From positions 997,001-1,061,000 of the forward strand of contig JAYKKI010000040.1 in the NCBI GenBank assembly GCA_039881145.1: 64,000 nucleotides of DNA. The letters run 5' to 3'. The translations under genes and the position numbers were made by a program. The stretch is from Druceiella hillmani (Eukaryota; Arthropoda; Insecta; Lepidoptera; Hepialidae). The notes below the pieces were generated by a model that worked only from the letters and a program-made list of their open reading frames with translations, had not been told where the DNA came from and made no database searches. Every line of letters starts with the position of its first letter. The first letter of the stretch is position 1. Of this stretch, positions 1 through 12,934 are shown piece by piece.

Positions 1-1467
1 TTATTTTTTGATTTCAAATATAAACATTATGATTTCAAATTAAAAAAAATTACTTTTTAGTTCATTGTCACACATAAAATGCTAAAACCCGAGTGTCATG
101 AATATACCTAAGTTCAATTTCATATAATATAGATATTAATAAAAAATTAACCATTATATATAAAGATTTTGGTCAAGAACGAAAGGCGACCATACGCTTT
201 TTTACATTAATTTATTAAAAGCTAAGCTTATCAAAAAATTAAGTAATGCGGAATTGTGAGACATTTTTTTGCTCTTGACCAACATTTTTATATTTAAAGA
301 TAATTTTTAGTTTTTAGTTCATATTTATAGAAAAGCGTGTCTTTTTAATTTTTTTTAAAATTTCAATGTTTTTTTTTAAATTTCAATGAAATGTGAATTT
401 GAAACTTGATTGGTAGACGTATGGAAATATCTTTTCTTTTTTCTTCTGCCTTTGGACATCGTATTATCATTTTCATTAGTGATTTTATCTAAAATGAATT
501 TAGTATTTTATTGTAATGGTGTCATTATATAGGTCACATTTATTTATAAAAAGAAACAGATGCTCAAAATACTAAAAGAGAGTTTTAAATCCGAGTAAAA
601 TACTAATTATAATTAACTACCTGCTACTAACACTGTTATAATGCATATATTCTTATAATGTTACTTAATTTGTTATAAGACATTACTGTTGTATTACCAC
701 GAAATAAAGATTAAATACATGTACTGAAATATATTTATTTTTAACATACTTATATAATTTTAAATAGCCTTTTGAATATTAAAATAATTTTGACAATTTT
801 TGCTATTTGTTCTAAGTTCACTAATGAATTTGGTTTTGTACGAAATGACGTATTACTTTATTTTTAGAAAAATGTATTCTTTATCGGAAATTAGTCCTAT
901 GTATTTCTTAAAATTAGAATATCCCCATAAATTTAGATTTTTAATATATTACATCTAACAACACGTTTAAATTTTCATTTTTTAAGTATTTCTTTCACTT
1001 TGGAGATTATTCAAAAAACTATTATGATTATTTAAAAATTAAAAACATAGTTAAAACATACTCGATATTCCACGCAACCTCTTCATGCATTCAAGACCCT
1101 CACGAAACGCAAACATGGTTTTGATATTTTTGTTCGTCGCAGAAAAATTATAGTTTACAACGGTTTTGTAAAAGAGATAGTTTAATTAGATTTTAAAAGC
1201 ATGAAAACTTTAAAAAAATCTTTCGGATCGATTTAGAGATAATTTAATTTTTATGATTTGTTTACAACAAAATTTAAACCAGAAAAAAATTTAAGGTTTG
1301 AAGATAATTATGAAAAACCAGTATATTAAAGATTTAATTAAAATCAATCTGATATTCATATTTTTTTAATTTCCTGTTTTTATTTAGTTCAGAATCAACT
1401 CTGATTGCTTAATTTTTTTTATAATTACATTAATTTCTTTACTATCACTCGAAAATATAAAAATAAA
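1..1467. other. AT-rich spacer, nothing recognised
   Basis: No open frame of useful length, no RNA gene and no repeat relationship to the rest of the window could be seen here. Homopolymer A and T runs dominate. Confidence 0.5.
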
Positions 1468-1504
1468 AGATGAAATGACTATGAATTACATAGTCATTTC
1501 ATCT
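1468..1504. repeat. Perfect 16-bp hairpin
   Basis: Two perfectly complementary 16-bp arms (1468-1483 and 1489-1504) enclose a 5-nt loop. There is no T-run positioned like a Pol III terminator and no neighbouring gene. It could be a MITE remnant or a chance palindrome in AT-rich DNA. Confidence 0.7.
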
Positions 1505-2599
1505 CCTTATATCCTTATATTAGATTATATTTCCCATTAGAAAATGCTATTCATAAAATAATCAACGGATATTACGTCATAACTTCGGTTTTTGCACTAT
1601 TAAATTTTAAATCTCATAAGTAGCAAAGAATTGAAAAAGGAGATGGTTTTTGTAACACACAACACAACAACGACAGTAACTAATATCTTACATTTACGGG
1701 AAATTTTTATCACAGTCATTATCTAATGCAATTCAGAATTGAGATATACAAAAAATACAATTTGGAACTTATCCAGTTAGTTAATAAGAATTGTAAATTC
1801 AATTAGAAAACATTTGATATATATTTCATTCATTCAATGAAATTCATTCAAGTCATTTATGATGAAGTGACGTAACAGACTCTTTAGATATTCCTTAAGA
1901 CAAAATAATAGAAGTTTATTTTTTTAAATTAATAAGAGGACGCAAAGAAAACAAAATATTTCTGAAGAACAGGGATCACAAATACGGTAAATAGTCCGCA
2001 GCTAGATATGTTCGTCACAAGTTCTAAAGTAAATTTAAAAATACAAAAAGGCGTCAAATTTCGAATGGATAGATTAGAGGAATTTAAGTTATTTATAATG
2101 ATTAAATGTAGACTGTTACTAAAAATATAAAGGTAAAAAAGGAGATAAGTTTTTATTGGATGACCGTCAAATTAAAAAAAAATTAAACGTAAATCAATGT
2201 GAAGTTCAAATTGCTTAGTTCATTTAATAAGCCTGCGTGTAAATTTTTAAATACCTCATAAACACAGGTTTTTGTGCTAGTAGCCATAAAAAAATCTTGT
2301 GTAATTTAAACAGTAGCTATGTAAAAAACTACCACAAAAACCTTAACATTTACAACCTTATCTAGAAAAAAAGTGTGTCTTGGAAACGCAGGTTGTTTAT
2401 TTTATTTCACAGCATTGGGCTTATTTCTAATTTATGAAATAAATATTTATTCTTAAAATTATCGATATATTAATCTAGGAATTGTTCCGAAATAATTTAT
2501 GATGAAATCATATATATTTATTTTCATAATAATGCAAAAAATTATATAAAAAGCTGGTCCTTTTCATTAAGTCTTTTTAGTTTATTACAGTTCAGAGGA
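1505..2599. other. AT-rich spacer, nothing recognised
   Basis: No coding potential, RNA gene or repeat copy was recognised. Short A and T homopolymers only. Confidence 0.45.
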
Positions 2600-2990
2600 T
2601 ATAAATGTGAAAATTCAAATGTATTGCGCTATTGTAAAATGTAACAAATTTGAACGAACTTGGTCGCGACCCTCACGTCACAGCTGGGATTCATGTGTAA
2701 CCAGTATCCACAGTACTTCGATCAGCGCCATTAAAGCCTCAGGCACACGCCAATTGGTGAATTACAATTTATATTCAGAACACGAGTTTTCCCAAATGAT
2801 TTTGTACATAACAGTCAAACTACTATTACGTTTATTAAGGTTTCAAATTGAAACTGAATTGTCACGTATTGTGCCTAATGGGAGGTTTTCTCGTTCAGGA
2901 CAACATTGTAGATAAACGAAAAAGATACGTTGAGATTATTGTACGGCTTGGACTTGTCCTGCATCCATTATTTTAATATTCAATTCCAGT
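2600..2990 (+). repeat. Repeat R, copy 1 (diverged)
   Basis: This segment aligns by eye with 20,310-20,720 and 33,715-34,070. Shared blocks include CAGCTGGGATTCA, CAGCGCCATTAAA, TTTCCCAAAT, ATTAAGGTTTCA and GATAAACGAAAAAGATAC, in the same order. A 102-codon frame covers it, but equivalent frames in the other copies differ by indels, so it is not a conserved protein. Homology beyond about 3,000 is weak. Confidence 0.8.
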
Positions 2991-4808
2991 TATGATTCAA
3001 TCTATTTTGGCTGTCACAGGTGAATCTACTAAAATTATTTTGGTCAAAAATGAATACAATTTTATTATGAATAAATACGAATTTTTAGCATTTGAACTTT
3101 GTATCTGCTTAAGAACCTTAAAAAAATCGCACAGTATGTATGTATTTTTCTTGTCGTAAAAGCAGTAAAATTTTACTGATTTACGTATGTTAGTAAAAAT
3201 TAAACTACAGTCTTCACAAGTATTCAAATCTCTCTAAAAAAACTGTAATTTTTAATTTAATTTTGGTATAAGATGATTTAATATAATCACCCTTTGCTAA
3301 AGTAGCTTTTTTATCAATGTGTCTTTTCTAAATATTATTTCAGATAAAGTTAATTATTATATTTCTTATTTTTAATTCTCTTGCGAATTCAAGTACCAGT
3401 CAGATCAGAATATTTGTTTACAGTAACTTGTGTCTTATTACAATTTGTATATTCCGTAATTTATATAATTCTAATTAAGATCAAATGTAAGTAAATAAAG
3501 AAAATTGTCTTTAGCATCTACTTTCTACAATTTAAATTTTGCATATGGTAGTTTATTATCAGAAATAATTATATATTAGGGCTGTGTAAGTCTAGCGTGA
3601 GAGTAGTACATAAACAATTCTTTGAGTGTGTCTACTACTCAATATAACTGCGCCACAATAAATAGTTTATATCGCTTCCAACCGGTTTCCAGAACTATGT
3701 ATAGCACATTAGTAAATCAATATAGATCTCTGATATTGACATTTTACTAAAATAGGCACACATGTATTTTTTTATTTAGAAAATTATAATTTATAAAAAT
3801 CGTTTATAAAAATTTAGAAACGCCAAAATTTATTCTTACCATTAATTATATACTTATAAACCCTAATAGCATCCCACGTAATAGAGTTTAGTCACTATAA
3901 ACTCGAAATTACCAATTAAGTAAGTAAAAATGTAGATTTTGGTGGAGTTATTCTTGCATATAAAAACCAGGTAATTTTGATCAAGTTGATAACATTATTA
4001 ACAAAATCTGTTGCACGGATGCACAAAAACATGCTTAAGTGTTTCCATTTCAAATCATTCCAAAATATAATAATAATAACACTTTTTACAATTTTCATTA
4101 TTTCATACTTTGACTCGTCCAATTTCATAGTTTGCGCTATAATCAGTTTATTACTAGATTGGAATAAGCTACCACAGTTGCATAATAAATTTGCCCTTAA
4201 TTTTTTTCCAAAAATATTTTTCACACTAATGAATATAAAAAATATACATTATATAATGTAGATTTTATTTACAAATTTTCTTATCCTTATCAGATCATAT
4301 GTATCACAGAGATGTAATTGTACTGAAAACTTAATCTTAGTTGTACATAATTATCTTAATATAATGGTAAATGTTTCTTTCTATGTTTGATTATATAAAG
4401 TATAAAGCAATAAAGTCCTCTTTATTGATAAGGTAACGTTCATCGTTTATTTGTGTAAATAATAATATTTCATCAGTTTTTTCAAAATTATTATAGAAAA
4501 CTGTATCGATATTTTCAGCACATCTTTATATGTGTTGAAACATATACATTGTATAAAATTGGTTATCGCATGTACCATAGCACGTAAATAAACGAATTCT
4601 ACGGAAGTAAATTAATGGCAAATGATTTAGATAATATCGGATCCATTGGTTACATTCGAGAAAACATTTATCAAAATTTATAAAAGTTTTCTTCACCAAA
4701 ACTATTCGTATAAGTTCCTTATCCTTCTGGGAAATTCAGCCTAATACTAAAATTTCCCACCCAATTTATATCGAATAAATAAAAGTTCAAATGTAAGTAA
4801 AAAAAATG

Positions 4809-4812
<4 letters not shown>
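2991..4812. other. AT-rich spacer, nothing recognised
   Basis: Short frames of 76-102 codons exist on both strands around 3.0-3.2 and 3.9-4.26 kb. They overlap antisense to each other, lack family motifs and have a composition dictated by A/T runs. I see no gene, RNA or repeat copy here. Confidence 0.45.

Positions 4813-4854
<42 letters not shown>
4813..4854. repeat. (TA)n microsatellite
   Basis: About 21 uninterrupted TA units. The tyrosine-isoleucine repeat proteins that translate from it are artefacts. Confidence 0.97.
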
Positions 4855-4860
<6 letters not shown>

Positions 4861-5429
4861 TTATATTCAAGTTTCGCAGTGACAAAATGGAAGGATTTTT
4901 CCCACATGTATGCTTATTTTGGAGATTAATTGAAGGAAATTTGAGTTGCGGCTGGTTGTTACTATTATTTATATTATATGAATATTCTAGTTAGTACGAT
5001 TTATGGAGTTTTAAAAAGGATTAAAGAAATAACAAAATAATATGGATAAATACATAAATTAGACGTAAAAAATCTAAATGTTAGGGTTAATATAACAATA
5101 TTAGGATACTGTCAACAACGTAGATTATGTAAATTTAACTCACATAAAATCAATAAGTGAATTAAAATTAGCCGATTTATCTGATGTCTAGTCTAATTTT
5201 ACTTCAACACCAAAATATGGATAGCATTATCTACAAATGATTTACCACTACCAATTTACCAATGATATTTAGTCATACTTCATGCACCGAATATTAATTT
5301 TTATTTACAATTTTTTTAGCGTATTTAACTTGCAACTTGAATAATTAATTTTTTTCTATCCTGCTACATGTAACATCTTTTCAAATTAAAAAAAAGATAG
5401 TGTTATTAAAGTGAGGGATTCTGGATTAA

Positions 5430-6057
5430 ACACAAACGAAATATTTTTCTGAGAACAAACCAGCTGTTGGCTTTTGTTAATCATATCGACATCCTTGGGC
5501 GAACCAGTCTGTAATTAAGGTTTCTGTCTCACTTGAAAATACAGCAAAAAAGGTGGGACTAGATATTAATGAAGATGAAACGAAATTCATGATTGCAAGC
5601 AATAAAACTGTGAATTTATCCCCCCCCCCTAGGATCTATAACTCTACTTTAGACACAGTGAAATAATTCTGTGAATAAACTATGTGGGTACAATGATTTT
5701 AAGCTGCAATGACATAGAAATAGAAATATAAAATCGATTATGTATGGTCAAAGATGCTTCTATGGACACACAAACTAATTTAAATCCAAACGTGCTGATA
5801 GCACCAAATAAAAACTAGTCTATATAAAACATTGATAACATATGTAGCTTTGTATGGGAGTGAATGCTGGATATTAAGCAAACCAGAAGAAGACATTTTA
5901 CTAATCATTGATAAAAAAACTTTAAGGAAAATTTATAGTGGAGTAAAACAAATAAATATGGAGAATTGCATGTAACCAGGAAATATGTAAGAAATATGGT
6001 GAACACGACATCGTCAATATAATAGAAAAATTACCAAAGAAAAGGAATTTTAAATGA
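5430..6057 (+). pseudogene. Eroded LINE reverse-transcriptase fragment
   Basis: Conceptual translation in shifting frames shows the late part of a non-LTR reverse transcriptase. In order: QLLAFVNHIDILGRT (5,471-5,515), where family members have QLLAFADDIDIIGRT; then LENTAKKVGLDINEDETKF; then LYKTLITYVALYGSECW (about 5,818-5,868); then CNQEICKKYGEHDIVNII (about 5,972-6,025). The catalytic ADD box is replaced by VNH and there are several stops and frameshifts, so it cannot encode an active enzyme. A run of 10 C (5,620-5,629) interrupts it. The ADDIDIIGRT and YGSECW-type motifs mark a LINE lineage different from the Jockey element at 21-25 kb; I cannot fix the clade. It lies inside a relic of the large repeat unit. 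Confidence 0.82.
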
Positions 6058-6226
6058 AAGTAATTCAAATAATATACTATAAATTATTTGTAGTTTGGGT
6101 ACAATATTTACAAATCGGTCAAATTAAAACTTGTTAACATTTTAAGGAATATTAAAAAATCCAAATCCCTTTTATCACAACCTTGTTGTCACGAGTACTA
6201 ACGGCTAGTTAGAAGACTATAAAATT

Positions 6227-6360
6227 CCTATGTACAACTTTCTTCGCTGCACGTACAGACTCCGAGCTTTCATTAAATCTCATCAACTTTCCGCGAGCTT
6301 TTATCCACTATCTTTTCTTCGTAGCTGTGATCGTAGCTTGGTGCACAAGCACAGTTTATC
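6227..6360 (-). repeat. Arm of the large repeat unit, inverted
   Basis: On the minus strand this matches 40,440-40,560, 53,050-53,160 and 60,300-60,410. Shared blocks are CTACGATCACAGCTACGA, TGATGAGATTTAA, AAAGCTC and AGAAAGTTGTAC. It is oriented like the arm at 59,395-59,490, so here it represents the right end of the unit. Confidence 0.7.
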
Positions 6361-6388
6361 CAGTAACGCTAGTTTAGTTTCAAACCTG

Positions 6389-6431
6389 ACTCAAGATAGA
6401 AATATCTAATGGTAATATTTCTATCTTGAGT
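6389..6431. repeat. Perfect 17-bp hairpin
   Basis: Arms 6,389-6,405 and 6,415-6,431 are exact reverse complements around a 9-nt loop. The hairpin starts directly where homology to the large repeat arm ends, so it may mark the junction. No gene is adjacent. Confidence 0.75.
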
Positions 6432-6762
6432 ACGTTTTTCCAATTTCATAAAAAAGTGTATGTTTTTATCATCATAAATTAGTTTATATATTAAATCTTT
6501 TCCACCATTAGATATATGATTAGAGACAAAACTTTACTTTATGTTGTTCCATTATTTAACTAATTATCGACCGTATAAATTGTTTTGAAAAATCAACGGT
6601 ATTATTACACATAAATACAAAAATATTTAAACTAATATTAAAATGAACGCAAATTGAGATCTATTCCTAACTAATAATTAAATAAATTTCAAGCAATGAC
6701 GTAATTCTCTTAAATACGATATTTTATATCAATCGATTCAGCATGTGTTCTGCGATTGTAAA

Positions 6763-6765
<3 letters not shown>

Positions 6766-6803
<38 letters not shown>
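6766..6803. repeat. (TA)n microsatellite
   Basis: About 19 TA units. The 20 bp immediately before it (TGCGATTGTAAAGTG) resemble the start of repeat R copy 1, so it may sit in a truncated R fragment. Confidence 0.95.
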
Positions 6804-6805
<2 letters not shown>

Positions 6806-9333
6806 CAAAAGAGTATATTAATTGACTTAACAAAAAAAAATTATCTTCGTACACGACATATGGTAGAAAAGCTGATGTATTGCGGAACTCATCTACGTGT
6901 GGAAAATAAAGCGAAATTAAGGTATGAATTGTTTGTTACGCAATGAATTCAACATAAAGGAGAAACATAGTTAACCTTCTGAAATTCAATATTAATTTAT
7001 TCGCAATATAAGTATTTTAATTATAACACACAGTCGTTACATTAAAGTATTGATTATGGCAAAAAATATACCTGTACGTAAATTTATCATATTAAAATGT
7101 AAAAATTTCAACTTTACCTATTTTTCAAACTTAATAATTTCATTCGAAAGTTGTATAGCCTAAAGTTGTGCGTACATCTCACCTGACTGATAAGAATTTA
7201 AATATCGCGTTTGTATATATCCGCATGTCCGTATGTGTCTACTGTATTCAAATTACTGTATTGGATACGGGGTAATTTGGAAATATATTATTTTCTCACT
7301 CTATCTCTTATTTTTTGCTTTGCCATAAAAAAGATTCTTGTAAGTTTTAAAAGCCAATGGCATTTTCTAAATAGAAAGCTTGCTTTTTTTGACGCACCCC
7401 GCTAATTTTCTATTGGTTTCCTAATAGAGGATGTCCAAAGAAATAAAACTTTAGACATTTTACCCTAAACACTTATTACATATCTGTGGCCTGAATTTGA
7501 ATGTCTTAACATATTGCAGTTTTTATGGTCCTATGGTTATTTCTTATTAATATTTATTGGGTCTCATGGTACCTGACAAAAATCGTTTTAACATGATGGC
7601 ATCTGATGTTACATCGTAGGAGCCAAAAATATATACAATGTCTCCATCTCGGCTAATCATTAACGGTTTGTACAGTTAAGTCCTTTATGGTGGCTCTGTA
7701 ATTTCGTTTAGAAATAAATTTATTACTCCTTGCAAAAATATATGTGAATTGTAATGGTCCTATCTTCATTATCTTCGCCAAAAAAGTATTAGATATAGAT
7801 AAACTTCTTGACATACCTTCCTCTCTTGATATGTGGTCGTAACCCATATATCTGGGTATAAACTCTCACATCAAATAGTTTCCCACGCTCATAATTTTTG
7901 GTTTGACAGGCAATCTAGACGTATTAAATATTTTGCATGGTCATTTATTAGGCTCTCCTATGTGAAGTTTTACCAAAATTGTAGCTAAACCAATTGTCAG
8001 TTTATTCCTGTTATTATGAAAAATAGATGGCGTAAATTCAAGTATCTCACGAATCTGTGTTTCAAAAAATTAAATATAGGTAATAGTGGAATAAATGGTC
8101 GTTTACAAAAATTAGTTTTTCAGAATTAATATACAATTCGCCTGTTAATACAATTCAGGCTGTATTGTCAAGAAATGCATGGCTTTCTCTTCATTTTGAC
8201 TGTTATGAATTAAAACGACCCTTGTCCAAATACAGGACAAAATCTGAGTCCAAAATTCACGCGCAAGTCCAGATATATTACCAGTTATAGAAGTCCGTAA
8301 AATATTAGCTTAATGCTTGTGGAAAGTCAAAGAATATCAAGGAAAATACACATACTTCACGAATGAAAAGCAGTAAATGACATAGAAGGATACAACACTA
8401 AGTATAGGTACGCAAAGTTTCGCCGATAGTCGACTATTACGGGGAGGGGGGTGCCTCTGAGTTTCACAATTAAAACACAAAAATTCTGAGAAATTTACCA
8501 ACGATTTTGACCTCTTTTAAGCAAATTTATAAGTACTTACGTCTTTATTTACGTAAGTAATGGATTATTATTTATTATAATATATTAGGCGTTTTAATGA
8601 ATAGGTTTTTAAATGATATAATATGAATATAATAAAAATGTCATGTTTGTGTTGATATTTTAATGTTTTCAAATGAATATGATGACCAAACGGTCACTCA
8701 AGAAGTAATGATACCGTTTTTATTACCTATTTGAGACTCGGTTCTCTAATCAATGGCCCCGATAAAAATGCTAAGCCTTTTTTGCATTGTTTTTGCTTGA
8801 GTAACAAAACTGGCCAATTAATGTGACCTGACGTCATATTTTCCTTACTTCCTATATAAAAAGATCATCGCATGTTCACACAAGACTTACTAAATATAAA
8901 AAAAAATTCTATATATAATAGAAAAAATACCGTTTAAAACTAAACTAAAAGTAAAAGTGAATTCGTAAATTGAACTTTTGACTGATTCATGCACTAAAGA
9001 AAACTTTAATATGTTACCTTTATGGTAATGGAATTCTAAATATGCTTATAAAATTCGCTAATACTAAATAGATCACAGTATCTGTTTCAGATCTGTATGT
9101 ATGTAATTTTGTAAGTAGGGCTAATTAAAGAATTAATGAAAGATCTAATATTTTCAATTTTCTTTCTGAAAAACATATATTTTCTGTTCAAGGCCCGCTT
9201 GTGAAATAATAAGCCTCAAAATTACGCGCAATGCTTTCAGAGTTACGTCAAAATTCTTTCAGTTAATATTATTTCGTTTGATTTTTCACCAGTGATCGTC
9301 GCTGTAGCTTGTTGGGTTGATCACAAGGCGCAC
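6804..9333. other. AT-rich spacer, nothing recognised
   Basis: I checked both strands. Frames of about 64 codons at 7.2 and 7.7 kb have no recognisable motif. A TATA-like TATATAAAAAG near 8,852 has no downstream reading frame. No RNA gene was seen. Confidence 0.45.
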
Positions 9334-9382
9334 GGACAGGTTTTTGATGACAGGTTTGATGGCGGACAGGTTTGATGGCGCG
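9334..9382 (+). repeat. Short imperfect tandem repeat, ~16 bp x3
   Basis: The motif GACAGGTTTGATGGCG occurs about three times in succession, the first copy degenerate. The sequence just upstream (about 9,290-9,320, GTCGCTGTAGCTTG) faintly resembles the inverted arm of the large repeat unit. Confidence 0.7.
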
Positions 9383-9894
9383 GTGCAATAATCCTATTAC
9401 ATAATGTTCCGACACTCCCAACGTAATCCAGTTTCAAGGTTCCGTGCCTTAAAATGGTAATCTTACACATAATCTTTTACTCATATATCACTCACGTGTC
9501 CAACCCTCTTTCTATTACAACCATTTTTTCTGAAAATGTTTAAGACAAAAATAAAACACGAATTTAAAGTAAATACGAGAAAACTGAAAATATAATGACG
9601 AATGACCTATAGAGTCTATTGATCTGTAGAGATTGGGAGTAATTATTTATGTGAAATAAAAAAAACAACTGTTTTGGCAATTCCTAACATGTTTTATTAT
9701 TTTGACGTTTCATTAAACGCATAAAAATTAATCTAAATAATCTAGTGAATATATTTTTATATTAAAATGATGTAACCTTTAATAGTTTAAAACAGTTTTA
9801 ATAGTATAAAAATTGTCTGAACGAACGAAATAAATTACGAATCGGCCCCCATTTTTACTCAAAATATTCTTGTTTAAGCAAGATTTAATACCAT

Positions 9895-10740
9895 AAATAA
9901 ATTAATTTGGCATTTGTCCTGCGTTATTGCGAATTGTATTTGAAATATGGTGTATTTTTGTTAATGCAACTTTTTATATTTAAAGGAAAACAGTTATAAT
10001 ATACCATTAAATAACGCAAGTGAATTAGGATATAATTACTTGCTTTTGAAATTGAATAGAAAAAATAGAATATAAAGTTGATACAATTGTCAGTGCATAA
10101 TATTTCGTTGCGCTGCCATTCGTTGTTTACTCTGTTTTTTTGTACTTTTTTCCAATATTTTTATTACCCTTGTTATTATAAGACTGGTTATATTTAGAGA
10201 TTTATTAATCATTTGATGAAATGCGTAATATTTTACAAGCAAATCTATATTTATAATATATAGGAGTAAATAAAAATACATATTATTTTGTTAATTTTGA
10301 CAAAACCCCGAACTCTTGAAAACTGTTATTTATTTATTAGTAATTTAAAGATACTCAGGATTACAACACAGTAATTTTTTATGTACATGGAGATTGGCAG
10401 ACTAGGCAAATCAAAGAAGTAGAATATAAAGTGTTATTTATTTATTATTTATTTAAAGATACTCAGGATTACAACACAGTAATTTTTTTATGTACATGGA
10501 GATTGTCAGACTAGGCAAATCAAAATAGTAGAATATAAAGTGTTATTTATTTATTATTAATTTAAATATACTCAGGATTACAACACAGTAATTTTGTATG
10601 TACATGGAGATTAGCAGACTAGGCAAATCAAAAAAGTAGAATATAAAGTGTTATTTATTTATTATTAATTTAAATATACTTAGGATCACAACAGAGTGAT
10701 TTTTTATATACATTGGCAGACTAGGCAGAACCTATACAAA
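9895..10740 (+). repeat. Dispersed repeat P, copy 1
   Basis: The segment 9,895-10,083 aligns with 12,935-13,122. Shared blocks are AATTAATTT.GCATTTGT, ATATGGTGTATTTTT, AAAACAGTTATAATATACCA and TACTTTTGAAATTGAAT-type stretches. Both copies run on into a TTATTTATTTATTATTAATTT block. In this copy that block is expanded into a 108-bp tandem array and is preceded by about 235 bp of extra sequence (10,084-10,320). No coding capacity. It is probably a non-autonomous element with an internal minisatellite. Confidence 0.75.
10325..10735 (+). repeat. 108-bp tandem repeat, ~4 copies
   Basis: Copies begin at 10,325, 10,433, 10,542 and 10,650, a period of 108-109 bp. Each contains GTTATTTATTTATTA, a CTCAGGATTACAACACAGTA block and GACTAGGCAAATCAAA. 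The last copy is more diverged and internally shortened. The first three are very similar, so the expansion is recent relative to the two P copies. Confidence 0.95.
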
Positions 10741-12934
10741 AATTTAACATGTCATATAGTTTAGTGACACAGAATCCTAACCGGCATAAATTAAGAAAAT
10801 GTTGCAGAAAATGTAGGTAAAAAAATTCCTCTTATTTACCAAAATTATTAATCTTATATTATGAAAAAAACTTCTGGAAATTTACTTAAAGTTCATGAGA
10901 AAATCATTCTGACGGTTTTAGATTTCATGACATTTTGAAAAATTTATAATATTTTTAAAAGATAATATATATTCATGAGGAAAAATAAATTAATACTTCT
11001 GAATGAGTGATTGGAAATACTATGTACACTCTTAAATGATTAAATTTTTATTCTAGTTATCCCCTAAGTAATGAATATTATTTCCACTACGAATAGAGAG
11101 GGTCGCACTTTATCAATGAATGAAATTAGTAAAAACAATTTTTGACATACTTATACTTATTTTACTTTTTCAAAAATTGGCACCCCTGAATAATTTCTTT
11201 GGGTGTAATAGTATAATTTTGTAATATTTATTATCTATTCTAATATTTAATATACGTTGGAATTTCTAAGTAATTGCAGTAATTTTCTTTATGAAAAACC
11301 TTAAAATTCCAATTACTTTTTTAGTAAATTTCTGCTCCAAAGCTCTTGTATAAAAAAAGTATCAAGGCCTGAGTGGCCACGTATTTTAAAAATATACATA
11401 TTAGGTCAAATTTTAAAATAATGAGACTCTTGCTCTTTTTCTTTTAAAAAAATATTGCTCTTCAAGTTGCACAGGGATACATTTCACCAAGTTTTAAATT
11501 TCTATAAAATGTACATAATTTCATTTTATAAATTTAGTTTACTTCAAATTTGTTTACAGTGTACAAATAATTAATCAAAATATATTTGGAATTGACAAAC
11601 GAACAAAAAAACAACAAATATATAAAAATTTATTTAAAAACAAAACTAATGAAATTCACAAAATGACATTATTAATAAAACTTCGATTATTTTCTTTAAT
11701 TGAATAATTGTTTTAAATATGACGGTTTTGAGTAGCCGAATCTTAGAGTGACTGACAGTAATGGCAATTTAGAAATCTCCTGAATTTTAAAATATGCTTA
11801 ATTTAAGTATATGTCCGTACTGCAGCTCGGTAAATCATTATATCTACTTTATGAAACTTATTATCAAATATTTTATACAACAGTGAATAGTTTAATTTGG
11901 GGCCAATTGTTAAATATTACTCTGAACACCTTACTTGATTACTCGATAAATGATAATATTCATTTACATTTTGTTTGATTTGTTTTTTCTGTCTCTTGAA
12001 ACACTCTAGTTGAATCAATTCAAACTTAAGAATAAAGACATAGACTAAAGTAAAAGAATAGAACCAAGTACTTTTTTTAATATAATAATTGAAGTAAAGC
12101 CCTCAGCACTTTTAACAGCAATAATATTTTTAATAGAAAATATGCAAGTGTCTTACTTTTTTTGTAAATTTTGTACTAAATGCGTATTTTTGTTAAATAG
12201 TTGGCCAGGCCTCTATACACCTTTTTTAACACCACAAGAGCTCATTCAGAGATACTAAAATATTCTCAATCATCTTTAATATAAAAACTATTCATAAATA
12301 TTACACAAAAAAATTGGGAAGGTTCCTTCATTTGCAAATACGGTTAACTAAGGATTTGTATATACAGTTATCTCTTTAAGATTAGAAGAAACAATTTAAA
12401 AAATCTCGAAAGCCATTTGATATAAAATTCCACTTTATAGCAGAGTATTTCCCTTTTTATTCATAGTTTATAGGCACATAAGAGTTTAAGTAACTCTCAC
12501 AGTGAATACGCACTTAGTTACCAAATAGTCACGCATAAGAGTAATAACATATATTTCATACACGCACAGTCATTTTCATTTTCGTTTCCGAAAGCTCGTA
12601 CATTGGCGCCCCTTAACTGAAAGATATTGCTGTTATATTGCATTCGATTTAAGACTTCTCCATTATGTTAGAGTAGTATTTATAAAGGCCAATTGCAATC
12701 CACATTTGTGTTCTGTGCTCATCGCATTAGGCTCTTTCGTTGCTTCGTTTTTTTTCCTTTTATTGTGATCTTTTTTGTTAACTATTGGATTACTTAATTT
12801 TTAGAAGCATATTAGTAACTTATATTTGATAAAACGTTTTCCCGAAAAATAAATAACTAAAGAGTCGTGTAAAATATTTGACATTATTTTTTGTGTGGAT
12901 ATAGGGAAGAGCTTAAAGCTTTGAAGGTTTATCA
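10741..12934. other. AT-rich spacer, nothing recognised
   Basis: No gene or repeat copy was recognised. A TATTTATAAAGG box near 12,690, followed by CTCATCGCATT, looks like a core promoter or LTR fragment, but no reading frame follows, so I do not call it. Confidence 0.4.

Larger units (their letters stand above)
5040..6385 (+). repeat. Relic of the large 40-64 kb repeat unit, right part
   Basis: Anchors from the right part of the large unit occur here in the same order. The block around 5,090-5,300 (ending ACCACTACCAA, then TCATACTTCATG) matches 50,510-50,670 and 59,060-59,100. A GATAGTGTTA block near 5,395 matches 50,767. The 6,227-6,360 arm is the reverse complement of 40,440-40,560. A LINE fragment interrupts the copy between 5,430 and 6,060. 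Homology stops near 6,385, which may mark a true end of the unit. Confidence 0.6.

Noticed and set aside
2607..2915. 102-codon frame in repeat R copy 1 with a protein-like look
   Set aside because: Related frames in copies 2 and 3 are shorter and shifted; divergence includes non-multiple-of-three indels.
4719..4994. Frames with (YI)n repeats at this and other (TA)n tracts (6,743; 26,975; 39,312; 52,797; 58,769)
   Set aside because: Direct translations of TA microsatellites.
7653..7847. 64-codon minus-strand frame with higher complexity sequence around 7.4-7.9 kb
   Set aside because: I looked for transposase, retroviral and exon-like motifs in all frames and recognised none.
8840..8960. TATATAAAAAG followed by a possible initiator, and TATTTATAAAGG near 12,690
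   Set aside because: No downstream reading frame, exon or LTR partner; TATA-like words are expected by chance in this composition.
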